Shown: piece by piece, positions 10,221-22,468 of the stretch
Layout: the number at the start of each line of letters is the position of its first letter
How positions within the stretch are numbered: position 1 is the first letter of the stretch
Assembly: GCA_007119035.1 (NCBI GenBank)
Contig: SKQL01000075.1
Coordinates: 1-51,977 of the forward strand
DNA from: Nitriliruptorales bacterium
GTDB taxonomy: Bacteria > Actinomycetota > Nitriliruptoria > Euzebyales > Egibacteraceae
Reading direction: 5' to 3'
DNA: 51,977 nucleotides
Notes under the pieces: model-generated
Told to the model about the DNA's origin: nothing
The model's database searches: none
The model's input: only the letters and a program-made list of their open reading frames with translations
Position numbers and translations under genes: made by a program

Positions 10221-12596
10221 GTGCAACCCTTCGTACTACACACGCATTTCTATCAACCTGAGCGGGCCAACCCGTGGACTCAGGCGCTCGACCCGGAACA
10301 GGGCGCGGCCCCCTTCCGCGACTGGAACGAGCGCATCCACGAGGAGTCGTATCGCGCCAACGCGTTCGCCCGCATCTACGACGCCGAGGGCCGCGTCGAG
10401 CGCATCGTCAACACCTACGAGCATGTCTCGTTCAACTTCGGGCCCACCCTGCTCGCGTGGATGGAGCGCACGCATCCGGCGACGTACGCGAGGGTCCTCG
10501 AAGCGGACCGTCGCAGCCTCGTCCGCACCGGGCACGGCAATGCCCTTGCGCAGGCCTTCCACCACACGATCCTGCCGCTCGACACGGAGCGCAATCGCCG
10601 GACTCAGGTCCGCTGGGGCGTCCTCGATTTCCGTCACCGTTTCGGTCGTGAGCCGGAGGGCATGTGGCTGCCGGAGGCCGCGGTGAGCCAGCCCGTGGTC
10701 GACACCCTGATCGACGAGGGCATCGTCTTCACCGTCCTCGCCCCACGACAGGTCGGCCGCGTTCGCGAGATCGGCGGCCAATGGCGCGCCCTGGATGGCG
10801 ACCCGGATACCACACGGCCGTACCTGATCAGGCACTCCGACGGCTCCGGCCGCAGGCTCGGTGTCTTCCTCTACGACGGGGATCTCGCGCAGCGATTCGC
10901 CTTCGACCCGGAGACGATGGACTCGGGCGTCATGGTCGATGCGCTTTGCACCGCGGCTAGCTCGGGACTCGTGCACGCCGCGATGGACGGTGAGACCTTC
11001 GGGCACCACCACCGGTTCGGCGAGCTGGGCCTCGCCTACACGCTCGCGGAAGCGGGGCCCCGCCGCGGCCTCGAGCCGACCAACTACGGCTCGTACCTCG
11101 CCGCGTGCCCTCCCACCGACGAGGTCGAGCTCGTCGAGGGTGAGGGAAGCTCGTGGAGCTGCGCCCACGGCGTCGGCCGTTGGGTGCGCGACTGCGGCTG
11201 CTCGACCGACGCGCAGCCGGGATGGGACCAGGAGTGGCGGGGACCGCTCCGGGAAGCGCTCGACCTCGTTGCCGAGCTCACCGACACCGCCTTCCAGGAG
11301 CGGGGCCGCAAACTCCTCGTGGACCCATGGGGCGCCCGGGACGCCTATGTGGAGGTCCTAGTGGGAGCGGTGCCCCCAGCGCAGTTCCTCGCCGACCACG
11401 CGAGGGGGGAGCTCTCCACGCGGGAGGAGTCGGAGGTGTGGTCGCTGCTCGAGGCGCAGCGCAACGCCATGGCGATGTACACGAGTTGCGGCTGGTTCTT
11501 CGCAGACGTCTCGGGGATCGAGACCGTCTACGTCATGCGCTTCGCCGCACGCGCATGCGATCTGTTGGCGGGCCTCGGCGTGGACGCGCCCCGCGAGGCG
11601 GTCCTCGCCCGCCTGAGCGACGCGCGCAGCAACCGCCCCGAGATCGGCTCGGGGGCGGACGTCTGGCGGGACCAGGTGGAGCCCTACGCGGTCTCCCCCG
11701 AGCGGATCGCCGCGCAGACCGCGCTCTGCGCGGTCGCGGGCCTCGACCCCATGACCGGTGCGGAGGGCCACGACGTAGTGCTGACGGATTCCCGGCGTCT
11801 CGAGTTGGCGGGCACCACCCTCACGGCCGCGACGGTGCACGTCACCCCGCGCGCGACCGGCAGGACCGAGGCCTTCACCGTGGCGGGTTGCGGCCTCCAT
11901 GACCTTGATCTGCACGCCCGGGCGGTGCGAGGCACGAGCCCCTCACCCGACGAGCTGCTCGCCACGCTGCGGCAGACCTCACCGCATACGTTGCTGACCG
12001 AGCTCGACCTACGCCTCGGGGGTCACGCGTACACGCTCGACGACGCGCTTCCCTCGGGCCGGATGGAGATCGTCGCGCTCGCACGGGAACGCATCGCGCG
12101 GTCCCTGCGCCAGGACCTCGGTGAGGTCGCCGACCGCTATGAGGGGCCGCTCGAGGCCCTTCATGCGGCAGGCGCACCGCTGGCACCCGAGGCCCGGATG
12201 ATCCGGCAAGCCCGGCTCGCCGGCGGGGTCGAGGAGGCGATCGCGCTGCTTCGCACCGCGCCCGAGGCTGTCCTGGACCGCCTCCCAGCGCTGCGGGAGG
12301 CCCGGGATGTGGGGCACCCCAGCGACTTCGAGCGTCTGCGAAAGGCCTTGAGCGAGGCGATCGCTGAGGCAACCGCCGAGGCCACGACCAGCCACAGCGA
12401 CCGGACGGTCGAGCGCGTAGAGCGTCTCGCGGCTGTCACCGGGGACCTCGGGTGCGGCGTCGACCTCTCCCGTGCCCAGGAGCAGGCCTACGCCTTCGCC
12501 ATACGCGCCCGGGACGAGGAGCTGTCGCACTGCGCAACCGCGGCGAGGCTCGGTGAGGCGCTGGGCCTCGCCCCGAGCTGCTGGGGCGGGAGCTGA
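10221..12596 (+). CDS. Glycoside hydrolase family 57-like protein with DUF3536-type C-terminus
   Basis: HTHFYQPERANPW, GMWLPEAAVSQPVVDTL and DGETFGHHHRFGE resemble GH57 conserved regions; GWFFADVSGIETVYVMRFAARA is typical of the DUF3536 region. Confidence 0.8.
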   Translation: MQPFVLHTHFYQPERANPWTQALDPEQGAAPFRDWNERIHEESYRANAFARIYDAEGRVERIVNTYEHVSFNFGPTLLAWMERTHPATYARVLEADRRSLVRTGHGNALAQAFHHTILPLDTERNRRTQVRWGVLDFRHRFGREPEGMWLPEAAVSQPVVDTLIDEGIVFTVLAPRQVGRVREIGGQWRALDGDPDTTRPYLIRHSDGSGRRLGVFLYDGDLAQRFAFDPETMDSGVMVDALCTAASSGLVHAAMDGETFGHHHRFGELGLAYTLAEAGPRRGLEPTNYGSYLAACPPTDEVELVEGEGSSWSCAHGVGRWVRDCGCSTDAQPGWDQEWRGPLREALDLVAELTDTAFQERGRKLLVDPWGARDAYVEVLVGAVPPAQFLADHARGELSTREESEVWSLLEAQRNAMAMYTSCGWFFADVSGIETVYVMRFAARACDLLAGLGVDAPREAVLARLSDARSNRPEIGSGADVWRDQVEPYAVSPERIAAQTALCAVAGLDPMTGAEGHDVVLTDSRRLELAGTTLTAATVHVTPRATGRTEAFTVAGCGLHDLDLHARAVRGTSPSPDELLATLRQTSPHTLLTELDLRLGGHAYTLDDALPSGRMEIVALARERIARSLRQDLGEVADRYEGPLEALHAAGAPLAPEARMIRQARLAGGVEEAIALLRTAPEAVLDRLPALREARDVGHPSDFERLRKALSEAIAEATAEATTSHSDRTVERVERLAAVTGDLGCGVDLSRAQEQAYAFAIRARDEELSHCATAARLGEALGLAPSCWGGS

Positions 12597-12624
12597 CGCG
12601 GCGCGCAGGGGCCCGTGGCGGCGC

Positions 12625-15245
12625 TCAGCCCGAGGGGGTGAGCAACGCCACGGGCAGGATGGCGAGCACGTCGCTCAGCGGAAGGCGGTCACCTGCGTGC
12701 TCGAGTCCCGTCAGTCGATCCCTCCAGGACCCCGTCACGGATTCGGGGATCACGACGGTGGTATCGCCCCACGCCCCCCCGATGGGCAACCCACCCGCGG
12801 CGTTGATGACGCGTCCCGGTAGCCGGGGGGCCACGGTGATGGGCCCCCGTGACCCGTCCGGAGCCGTCCGCGCGAACGCGACCACGTTCGGGGCCAAGCG
12901 ACCCTCCACCGCGAGCGGCACGTACCGGCCGCCCGGCCCGTACGCCTCTGCGGAGCTCTGCCGCTCACGCAGGGCGCGCGAGAGGACCCACAGCTTCAGC
13001 CGTCCGTCGTGACGCCCCTCCAGGAGATCCGCGGGCGGGCTCCTGTCGATGTCGTCGAGGGCAGCCTGTCGACGCTGGAAGTCCACGGGACGCCGGTTGT
13101 CGGGATCGACGAGGGAATCGTCCCAGAACTCGTTGCCCTGATAGGTGTCGGGCACGCCGGGTGAGGTCATGCGCAACAGTGCCTGCGCCGCGCCGGAGGC
13201 GATCGCGATCTCGGTGACGTCCGCGCAGAGGCTTCCCGCCTCGTCGAGGAAGGCACCGCTGCGGGAGCGGTCGAGGATGGCCTCAACGAATCCCACGAGC
13301 GCGTTCTCGTAGTCGGGGTCGGGGTCCGCATGCGTGGTCCGCTCCCCCGCCTCCCGCGCAGCCTTGATCGTGTAGTCGATGAGCCGGCGGGTGACGTGCT
13401 CGTCGGGGTCGGAGCCGTCCGGAGGCCATACACCGACGAGGCTCTGGTAGATGAGAAGCTCCGCGGCCGGATCGGGAGCGGGACCGGAGCGCGTCCCGAC
13501 CACCCACCCGGCGTTGTGCTCCCGCCACGCGCCGGCTGCGGCGGGCCAGCGTGCTCCCAGCTCCGTGAGCGCCGCGATCCGCAACCGGACGTCCTCGCCA
13601 CGCTTGGTGTCATGGGTGGCGGTCGTCAACATCCCTGCGGGGTGGCGTGAGGCGCGCTCAGCGTTGCGGGCGTGAAACTCCCCCGCCTCCATTCCGAGTT
13701 GGTCCGGGTCACCGCCGACCTCGTTGACGGCCAGCAGGCGGTGGTGGCGGTACAGCGCGGTGTCCTCGATCCCCTTTGCCTCGAGTGCGCTCGACAGCTG
13801 CTGGAAGCGGGCGATCACCTCGAGGTGCTCGTCGTCGCCGCCAGCTCGTCCGCTGAGCACGCGGTTGGTGAAGTCGTAGAGGAAGGCAGGCGCACGGGCG
13901 TGTGTGCCGTCAGGCATCCTCGAGGCCGCTCGCGTGACCGCCGTCTCGAGGCGCTGCACGTCCTCGGGGCGTGCCTTCCCCGTCTCGGGATCCACGTACG
14001 TGCGGTACACCTCGAGCGCGCAGGCGATGCGCCCGAGGACCTCCCGACATTGATCGAACGTGACGTCGCGCACCGCCCGATGCCGCTGGGCGACTGCCCA
14101 CAGGCGGGCGGCGAGGCGATCGGCGTCTGCGGAGAGCTCGGTCTCCAGCGCCTCCGCCTTCGCGGCCGCGGCCACCGCGACGAACGGCTCGCCGCTGCCG
14201 CCGAACAGTAGGTCGACCTCCTCGAGGGAGGAGCGTGCGTCCCCGTCGACGAACAACCCGAGCACGTCGTTGGCGAACTCGTAGCCCGTCGTGCCCGCGA
14301 CCTTCCAGTCGGGCAGCGCCTCACCCGGTGCGGTGATCTTCTCCGCAACCGTCCACACCCTGTGGGAGGCATCCGCCAACCGCTCGAAGTAGCGCGCGGG
14401 ATCGCGGAGCCCGTCGGGGTGGTCGATGCGCAACCCGTCCAGCACGCCGTCCTCGACGAGCTCCAAGATCTTGCGGTGCGTGTGGTCGAACACGTCACCG
14501 TCCTCGACCCGAACCGCTGCCAACTCGTCGATCGAGAAGAAGCGACGGTAGTTCACGAGGTCCCCGCCCGCACGCCACCACACGAGGCGGTAGTGCTGCG
14601 CATCGAGGAGCTCGTGCAGACGGTCCCAGCTCGCGGGCTCGCCTGGCTCCCCCTTGTATGCGTGGAGCCCGCCCGCCCTCGACACGGCGTCCGCACTCTC
14701 GTCCGACAGGGGGAAGGAGTGCTCGTGGTAGCGCACCCGGAGCTCCCCCTCGTCCACGAGGTCGAGCTCCCCCGCGTGCAAGACCTCGCCGTACACCCCT
14801 CCGAGGACGGGCAGGATCACCTTGCCGGCGGACGATGGGAGCGCGGGCTCCCAGTCGACGTCGAAGAACGATGCGGCATGCCCCTGCGGGCCCTCCCGAA
14901 GCAGGGCCTGCCAAAGCGGGTTCGCCGGGCCTGCGCCCACATGGTTGGGCACCAGGTCCGCGATCAGGCCGAGTCCCGAGGCATGGGCCACGTCCGCGAG
15001 TGCCCGCAGGCCCTCCTCACCACCCAGCTCCCCCCGGACTGCGGTGGGGTCGACCACGTCGTAGCCGTGAGAGCTGCCCGGCTGTGCCTCGAGCACCGGG
15101 GAGCAGTACACATGTGTCACACCCAGTTGGGAGAGGTAGCCGACCAGGCCCGCCGCATCCGCGAAGCCGAGAGCGCCTGGCTCCAATTGGAGGCGATAGG
15201 TCGCGAGGACGGGACGGGCAGAGCGTGCCGCGCGCACGCCCTCGC

Positions 15246-15249
<4 letters not shown>
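12625..15249 (-). CDS. treY: Malto-oligosyltrehalose synthase
   Basis: [103 protein letters not shown]. Confidence 0.95.
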
Positions 15250-17369
<2,120 letters not shown>

Positions 17370-17405
17370 GCTTGATCTCCATCCTCGGTCGTCTGTCGGT
17401 CGGAC

Positions 17406-17421
17406 CCGGGCCTATGCCCGG
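17406..17421. promoter_or_regulatory. Perfect short inverted repeat CCGGGC-CTAT-GCCCGG in the glgX/MFS divergent intergenic region; candidate operator
   Basis: Read directly from sequence; immediately followed by TAGAGT (17422-17427), a plausible -10 for the plus strand. Confidence 0.3.
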
Positions 17422-17483
17422 TAGAGTGCACAGGGCACATCCCGACTCTCTTACCCCGAGTGCTGCGAGCCGCACCCTAATCT

Positions 17484-18743
17484 ATGACGCCTGAGGCACC
17501 TGCTCCCAACCGCAGCTGGCGTCAACCAGCGGTTCTGACCGCGGCGCTGCTGTCGGTGGCCGCCGGGTTCGCCCAGTTCGGCCCGGCTGCCGCACTCGCC
17601 GACGTGGCCGCGGAGTTCGGCGATGTCGCGGTGGACCCGGAGACGGTGGAGCAGTTGGCTCTCTCGGGGACGGTCATCGGCATCGGGCTCAGCATCATCC
17701 GCTTCGCCTCCCTGGGGAGCCTCGCCATCGCGGGGGCGGCAGACGTGTTCGGTCGGCGCCGGGTGCTGCTGTTCTCCTGTGCGGCGGGGCTCATGCTCAC
17801 CGCCCTGACCGCACTCAGTCCCTCCTACTGGGCATTCGTTGCGATCTTCGCGCTCGGTCGCCCCTTCCTCTCCGCTACCAATGCGGTAGCGGGGGTGACC
17901 GCTGCGGAGTACACGGATACGAAGAACCGCGCGGCCGCGATCGTTCTCATCGCCACCGGCTATGCGATCGGCACGGGCATCACGCTGATCGCACGCTGGG
18001 CCGGGGGCGAGGGCCTGGGCTTCCGTGGGTTGTTCGGCCTCGCCATCGTCCCTGTGCTGCTGCTGCCGTTCGCGGCGCGCAAGCTCCGGGAGACCCGGTA
18101 CTTCACGGAACTCCCCGCCGAGCAGCGCCCCGCGGCCCTCGGACGGGTACCGCGCCCGTGGGTCCCCCGCTTGCTGCTGCTCTGCGTGCTCACGTCGGGC
18201 ATAGGGCTCATCACGGGACCCGCGAACACGTATGTGTTCATCTACGGCGAGCAGTACCTCGGCCTGTCCATCGGAGCGTTGACGCTCGCGGGTCTCTCGA
18301 CCGGCCCGTTGGGGCTCGTCGGGCTGCTCCTCGGCCGGTGGGGGGCTGACCGCCTGGGTCGTCGCGTGAGCGCGGCCCTCGCCATGGTGGTGGCCGGGGC
18401 GGGCGGCATACTGCTCTACAGCGGTCCGGTGGAGGCCTTGCTCGCGGGGTACCTGCTCACCATCGCGGGGCAGGCGGCCTACGCTGCGCCGGCGGGCGCA
18501 CTCGACGCGGAGCTCTTCCGCACCTCGTTCCGAGCGACGGTGGCAGGCTGGCTCACCGTGGCGGGCGTCCTCGGTGCGTCACTGGGGCTGCTGGCCTTCG
18601 GGTTCCTGTGGGACCAGGTCGGGCCCGCGACCACCGCCTGGCTGTTGTTCACCCCGGCTGCGCTCGCCGGGCCTCTGTACTTCCTGTTGCCCGAGACGCG
18701 AGGGCGTGAGCTCGAGGACGACGAAGTCGCCGGGCGCCCCTAG
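17484..18743 (+). CDS. Major facilitator superfamily transporter
   Basis: Multi-TM protein with RFASLGSLAIAGAADVFGRRRVLLFS (MFS loop 2-3 motif) and RWGADRLGRRVSAALA. Confidence 0.85.
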   Translation: MTPEAPAPNRSWRQPAVLTAALLSVAAGFAQFGPAAALADVAAEFGDVAVDPETVEQLALSGTVIGIGLSIIRFASLGSLAIAGAADVFGRRRVLLFSCAAGLMLTALTALSPSYWAFVAIFALGRPFLSATNAVAGVTAAEYTDTKNRAAAIVLIATGYAIGTGITLIARWAGGEGLGFRGLFGLAIVPVLLLPFAARKLRETRYFTELPAEQRPAALGRVPRPWVPRLLLLCVLTSGIGLITGPANTYVFIYGEQYLGLSIGALTLAGLSTGPLGLVGLLLGRWGADRLGRRVSAALAMVVAGAGGILLYSGPVEALLAGYLLTIAGQAAYAAPAGALDAELFRTSFRATVAGWLTVAGVLGASLGLLAFGFLWDQVGPATTAWLLFTPAALAGPLYFLLPETRGRELEDDEVAGRP

Positions 18744-19858
18744 CCCCGCGGGCTGCTCGTGACCCGCGAGGCCGAGCGTACGGGGGCCCCGCTCCGCATC
18801 GGCACTCCTGAGTCGCCGAGGCGGACACACGTGGCCACACCACCGTCGGCGCGGTCTAGGGCCTCCCGGGCATCGGGGAGCAACCGCCCCGGCTCGGTCC
18901 TCCCTCCGCCCGAGTCCCAGACCAGGCCGACGCGGCCATGCGCCCGAACCTCTCCTCCCGTGACCGCGACCGGGCCGCTCAGCGCACCCAGTGCCCGCTG
19001 CGCCACCGCAACGGCGGCGTCGAGGTCCGCGACATCGCCGAGCAGGACCCCGAACACCTCCGGGTCGATCCGCGCGAGCTCGTCGTCGGAGCGCAGGCAG
19101 CGCTCGAGGCGTCGCGCACCGATGCGCAGGACCTCCTCGCCTGATCGCCAGCCGAGGTCGCGACCCACCGTCTCCACCCCGTCGAGTGCCACGAGCAGAA
19201 GCGCGAGAGGCCCGTCACCGGAACGACACCTGCGTTCGAGGGCGCTCATGAAGCCGCCCGGGCTCGCGAGCCCTGTGAGGCTGTCGATCGCGCCGCTGTC
19301 TCGCGAGGGGGAGGGCATGCGTGCGGTCACCGGATGCTTCCGCCACTCCCGTGAGGCACCGAGTTGCCCCGCGAATACCTCGACCACGGCGCGTGCGGGC
19401 TCCTCGTCGCAGCTCGTGGGCGGGCCTGCGACCAAGACCACGACCCCGGGTCCGGCGACGACCGGACAGGCGATGAGCCGACGTCCATCCGAGCCGACGG
19501 CCAGCGCACCATCGTGCGCTCGCACCGTCTCGGCCGCGGTGGCCATCTCGCGCTCCACGGGAGCGACGTCGCCTGTGCGCGCATAGGGTTGCCACTGCTC
19601 CGCAGGCTCGTCGTAGACGAGCAATCGCGGCTGCGTGAAGCCCCACTGCCGCAGGCCCTCCTCGATGATCGAGGGGGCATCGGCGGCATCGAGCGAGACC
19701 TGATGACTCAAGTGCCCGATGCGCTCAAGCCAGGTGCCGAGAGCGTCGGCCCGTTGCTCGGCCACCTTGCCGGCCCACGTGAGCCGAGCGAGCGCGACCG
19801 CGAGGAGGACGATCGTGAGGCCCCCCGCAGCCAGCGCGAACTCCTGCCAGCCCATCAA
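18740..19858 (-). CDS. Membrane-anchored protein with degenerate GGDEF domain
   Basis: N-terminal TM (ALAAGGLTIVLLAVALARL); C-terminal DSLTGLASPGGFMSALERR...GDGPLALLLVALDGVETVGRDLGWRSGEEVLRIGARRLERCLRSDDELARIDPEVFGVLL, with RIDPEVF where R-x-GGDEF is expected. Confidence 0.7.
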   Translation of the reverse strand: MMGWQEFALAAGGLTIVLLAVALARLTWAGKVAEQRADALGTWLERIGHLSHQVSLDAADAPSIIEEGLRQWGFTQPRLLVYDEPAEQWQPYARTGDVAPVEREMATAAETVRAHDGALAVGSDGRRLIACPVVAGPGVVVLVAGPPTSCDEEPARAVVEVFAGQLGASREWRKHPVTARMPSPSRDSGAIDSLTGLASPGGFMSALERRCRSGDGPLALLLVALDGVETVGRDLGWRSGEEVLRIGARRLERCLRSDDELARIDPEVFGVLLGDVADLDAAVAVAQRALGALSGPVAVTGGEVRAHGRVGLVWDSGGGRTEPGRLLPDAREALDRADGGVATCVRLGDSGVPMRSGAPVRSASRVTSSPRG

Positions 19859-19914
19859 TCTCCCAGTCTCCGCGACAGCGCGTCAGAGCATACGCACAAC
19901 TACGGTGGAAACCC

Positions 19915-21198
19915 ATGAGGCTGCCCGCGGCCAAGGAGAAGATGCTGAGCCAGGTTCCCCCGCCCACGGGCGAACGGAGCAGCGAGCACTCATCGCTGCG
20001 GCCGCTGCTCGTGACGAACGACTTCCCCCCCGCGATAGGGGGGATCCAGCGCTTCGCATACGAGCTCGCGTCCCGCCTCGGCGACACCGCCGTCCTCGCG
20101 GGCGCCCATCCGGACGCACGAGCGCACGACCGCGGGCTCGGGTTCCCGGTGATGCGCAGCCTCGAGCCGTTCATGCTGCCCACCCCACGGAGCGCGGCAC
20201 GGATACGGGAAGCGGTGGCCGCCCACCACGCCAACGTCGTCTTGTTCTGCTCGCCGTTGCCACTCGGGTTGCTGGGACCCTCCGTCGGCGCCCCGTGGGC
20301 TGTGGTGGCACACGGCGCGGAGCTCAACATCCCCGCCCGGGCACCGGGCATCGCCGCGCTCACGCGCCGAAGGCTCCGCGATGCGGACATGCTGTTCGCC
20401 GTCAGCGTCTACACCGCACAGCGTCTGCGGGCGTTCGTCGGCGCGGATGGGCCTCCGATAAAGCTCCTGCGCAACGGCGTGCCGCTCGAGGCCGCCCCCG
20501 GGCAAGATCCGGGGTGTGCGGTCAGGAGGCGCCTGGGCCTCGGTGACGCCCCGGTCATCACCTGTGTCGGCCGGATGGTGCCGCGCAAAGGTCAGGATCG
20601 TCTGCTCGCGGCCCTCCCGAGCATCCGCCGGGAGGTGGCCGGCACGCGGCTCCTCCTCGTCGGTGACGGTAGGCTCCGTCCCCGACTGGAGCGGGACGCG
20701 GCCCGCCTGGCGCCAGGATCGGTCGTGTTCGCCGGGTCGGTGCCGGAGGACGAGCTGCCGGGGTACTTCGCGGCAGGCGATGTGTTCGCCCACCCCAACC
20801 GCTCCCGTTGGCTGGGCTTGGAGCAGGAGGGCTTCGGGATCATTTTCCTCGAGGCCCAGGCCCGCGGACGGCCGGTCGTCGCGGGCCGCAGCGGGGGCGC
20901 TCCCGAGGCCCTGCGGGAGGGTGAGACGGGCATCCTCGTGGACGGAGCCTCGGTCGAGGAGATCGCCCACGCTGTCGCTGGCCTGCTCGCCGACCGTCCC
21001 CATGCGGCGAGGATGGGCGCCGCGGGGCGTGCGTTCGTGCGCGAGCACTTCTCCTGGGAGAGGATCATCCCCCGACTGCAAGCGGACCTCGGCGCGATCG
21101 CGAGTCAGGGACGGACCGGGCCGCGCCATTCCTGCGGCCATCGCTCCCCCATCTCGAGGCGTGAGGCGCCGGCCGGGTGGCTCGACCACAGCAGGTAG
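19915..21198 (+). CDS. GT4-family glycosyltransferase, PimB'-like (phosphatidyl-myo-inositol mannosyltransferase type)
   Basis: LLVTNDFPPAIGGIQRFAYELASRL; CVGRMVPRKGQDRLLAALP; HPNRSRWLGLEQEGFGIIFLEAQARGRPVVAGRSGGAPEAL. Confidence 0.82.
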   Translation: MRLPAAKEKMLSQVPPPTGERSSEHSSLRPLLVTNDFPPAIGGIQRFAYELASRLGDTAVLAGAHPDARAHDRGLGFPVMRSLEPFMLPTPRSAARIREAVAAHHANVVLFCSPLPLGLLGPSVGAPWAVVAHGAELNIPARAPGIAALTRRRLRDADMLFAVSVYTAQRLRAFVGADGPPIKLLRNGVPLEAAPGQDPGCAVRRRLGLGDAPVITCVGRMVPRKGQDRLLAALPSIRREVAGTRLLLVGDGRLRPRLERDAARLAPGSVVFAGSVPEDELPGYFAAGDVFAHPNRSRWLGLEQEGFGIIFLEAQARGRPVVAGRSGGAPEALREGETGILVDGASVEEIAHAVAGLLADRPHAARMGAAGRAFVREHFSWERIIPRLQADLGAIASQGRTGPRHSCGHRSPISRREAPAGWLDHSR

Positions 21199-22448
21199 GC
21201 CCACCGGGGCGGTGCGGGGTCCCCGAGATTGGCGCGGGTGACAGCCTTCCGCTGCTCGATGAAGGTAACGGGATCATTCGTGAGCTCGAGGCCTCCGAGG
21301 TCGGCTGCGGCCTCCAGTTGGCGACTGACCATGTTCTGGACCGGATGCGAGGCAACGAGCATCAGCACGACGATGGCGAGGACCACCGCCGCCGACCGGG
21401 GGTCGGTCGGCGCCCCACCGCCCCGCCGCTGTCGCGCTGCCATGAGCGCCTGGACGCCGTACGCCGCGAGTATCAGACCTGCCGCGCCGAGCAACGTGCT
21501 GCGCCCGAGATCCGCGTTACGGTGGTGGGCGAGCTCGTGCGCGACGACCTGCGCGACCACGGGGGGCGGCTGAGCCTCGATCAACGTGTCGTAGAGGACG
21601 ATTCGACGGGTGGCGCCGAGGCCGGAGACGTACGCGTTCTGACGGGTGCTCCGTCGACTCGCGTCCCCGACCACGATTTCGTTGATCTCCTCGCCACTGG
21701 CGAGAACAACGTTCTCGACAGCGGTGCGGGTGCTCCCCTCAGCCAGCGGCTCGGTCCGGAGCTCGAGTGGCTCGAGCACGAGCGGGGCCGCAGCCACGAT
21801 CACCACGAGCACCACCGACGCGGAGAGACCGGCCACGGGGGGCCAGATGTCGGGCAACCGACGCGCCAACCACCAGCCTGCGCTCGCGAGCAACGCCACC
21901 AGCCCCCACGCGAGGGCCGATGCGAGCAGCCAATCCCTCAGCCAGCCACCCAGTCCCTGGGTGCGGAATCCGTAGGCGCCATCGTGGATATAGCCCATCC
22001 AGAACGCCGCCGGCAGGACGATGAGGTCCGTTGCCACGACCACCGCGAGGATCACCGCGGTGGCGGCCAGCACCGGCCGATGTGCCCCGACGCGGTCGAC
22101 GAGCCGCGCGAGGAGCCTACGGCCGAGCGGGGTGAAGGCCACCAAGCACGGGACCGCGATCCGGAGAGCCAGCCCGAGTGCGGCGACGATGTACCGAGGC
22201 CCGCGGAAGGCCGCGGCCTCCTCGAGATAGGCGGCATCGAACCATCGGCCGGGGTCGGGTATGGGTCCCAGATCGGGAGCGAGGGGGCGCAGCACCGTGA
22301 CGCCCACGCCGACGACCACGACCGCGGCGGCCGCGATGTGCAGCGCACGCTGGCCGGTGCGACTCGACGGACGCTCCGGGGCCACGTCCAGGTCCGGCCC
22401 ACTCAACGTGGTTGATATCCCATTCGTCGCTCCATTATCCGCGAGCAC
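21105..22448 (-). CDS. M48-family membrane metallopeptidase (Ste24/HtpX-like)
   Basis: HExxH motif in VVAQVVAHELAHHRNADLG, multiple TM segments, C-terminal SSHPAGASRLEMGERW. Start uncertain; in-frame GTG at 22446-22448 chosen. Confidence 0.8.
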   Translation of the reverse strand: MLADNGATNGISTTLSGPDLDVAPERPSSRTGQRALHIAAAAVVVVGVGVTVLRPLAPDLGPIPDPGRWFDAAYLEEAAAFRGPRYIVAALGLALRIAVPCLVAFTPLGRRLLARLVDRVGAHRPVLAATAVILAVVVATDLIVLPAAFWMGYIHDGAYGFRTQGLGGWLRDWLLASALAWGLVALLASAGWWLARRLPDIWPPVAGLSASVVLVVIVAAAPLVLEPLELRTEPLAEGSTRTAVENVVLASGEEINEIVVGDASRRSTRQNAYVSGLGATRRIVLYDTLIEAQPPPVVAQVVAHELAHHRNADLGRSTLLGAAGLILAAYGVQALMAARQRRGGGAPTDPRSAAVVLAIVVLMLVASHPVQNMVSRQLEAAADLGGLELTNDPVTFIEQRKAVTRANLGDPAPPRWAYLLWSSHPAGASRLEMGERWPQEWRGPVRP

Positions 22449-22468
22449 GAGAGTGGTCGCAATACGGC

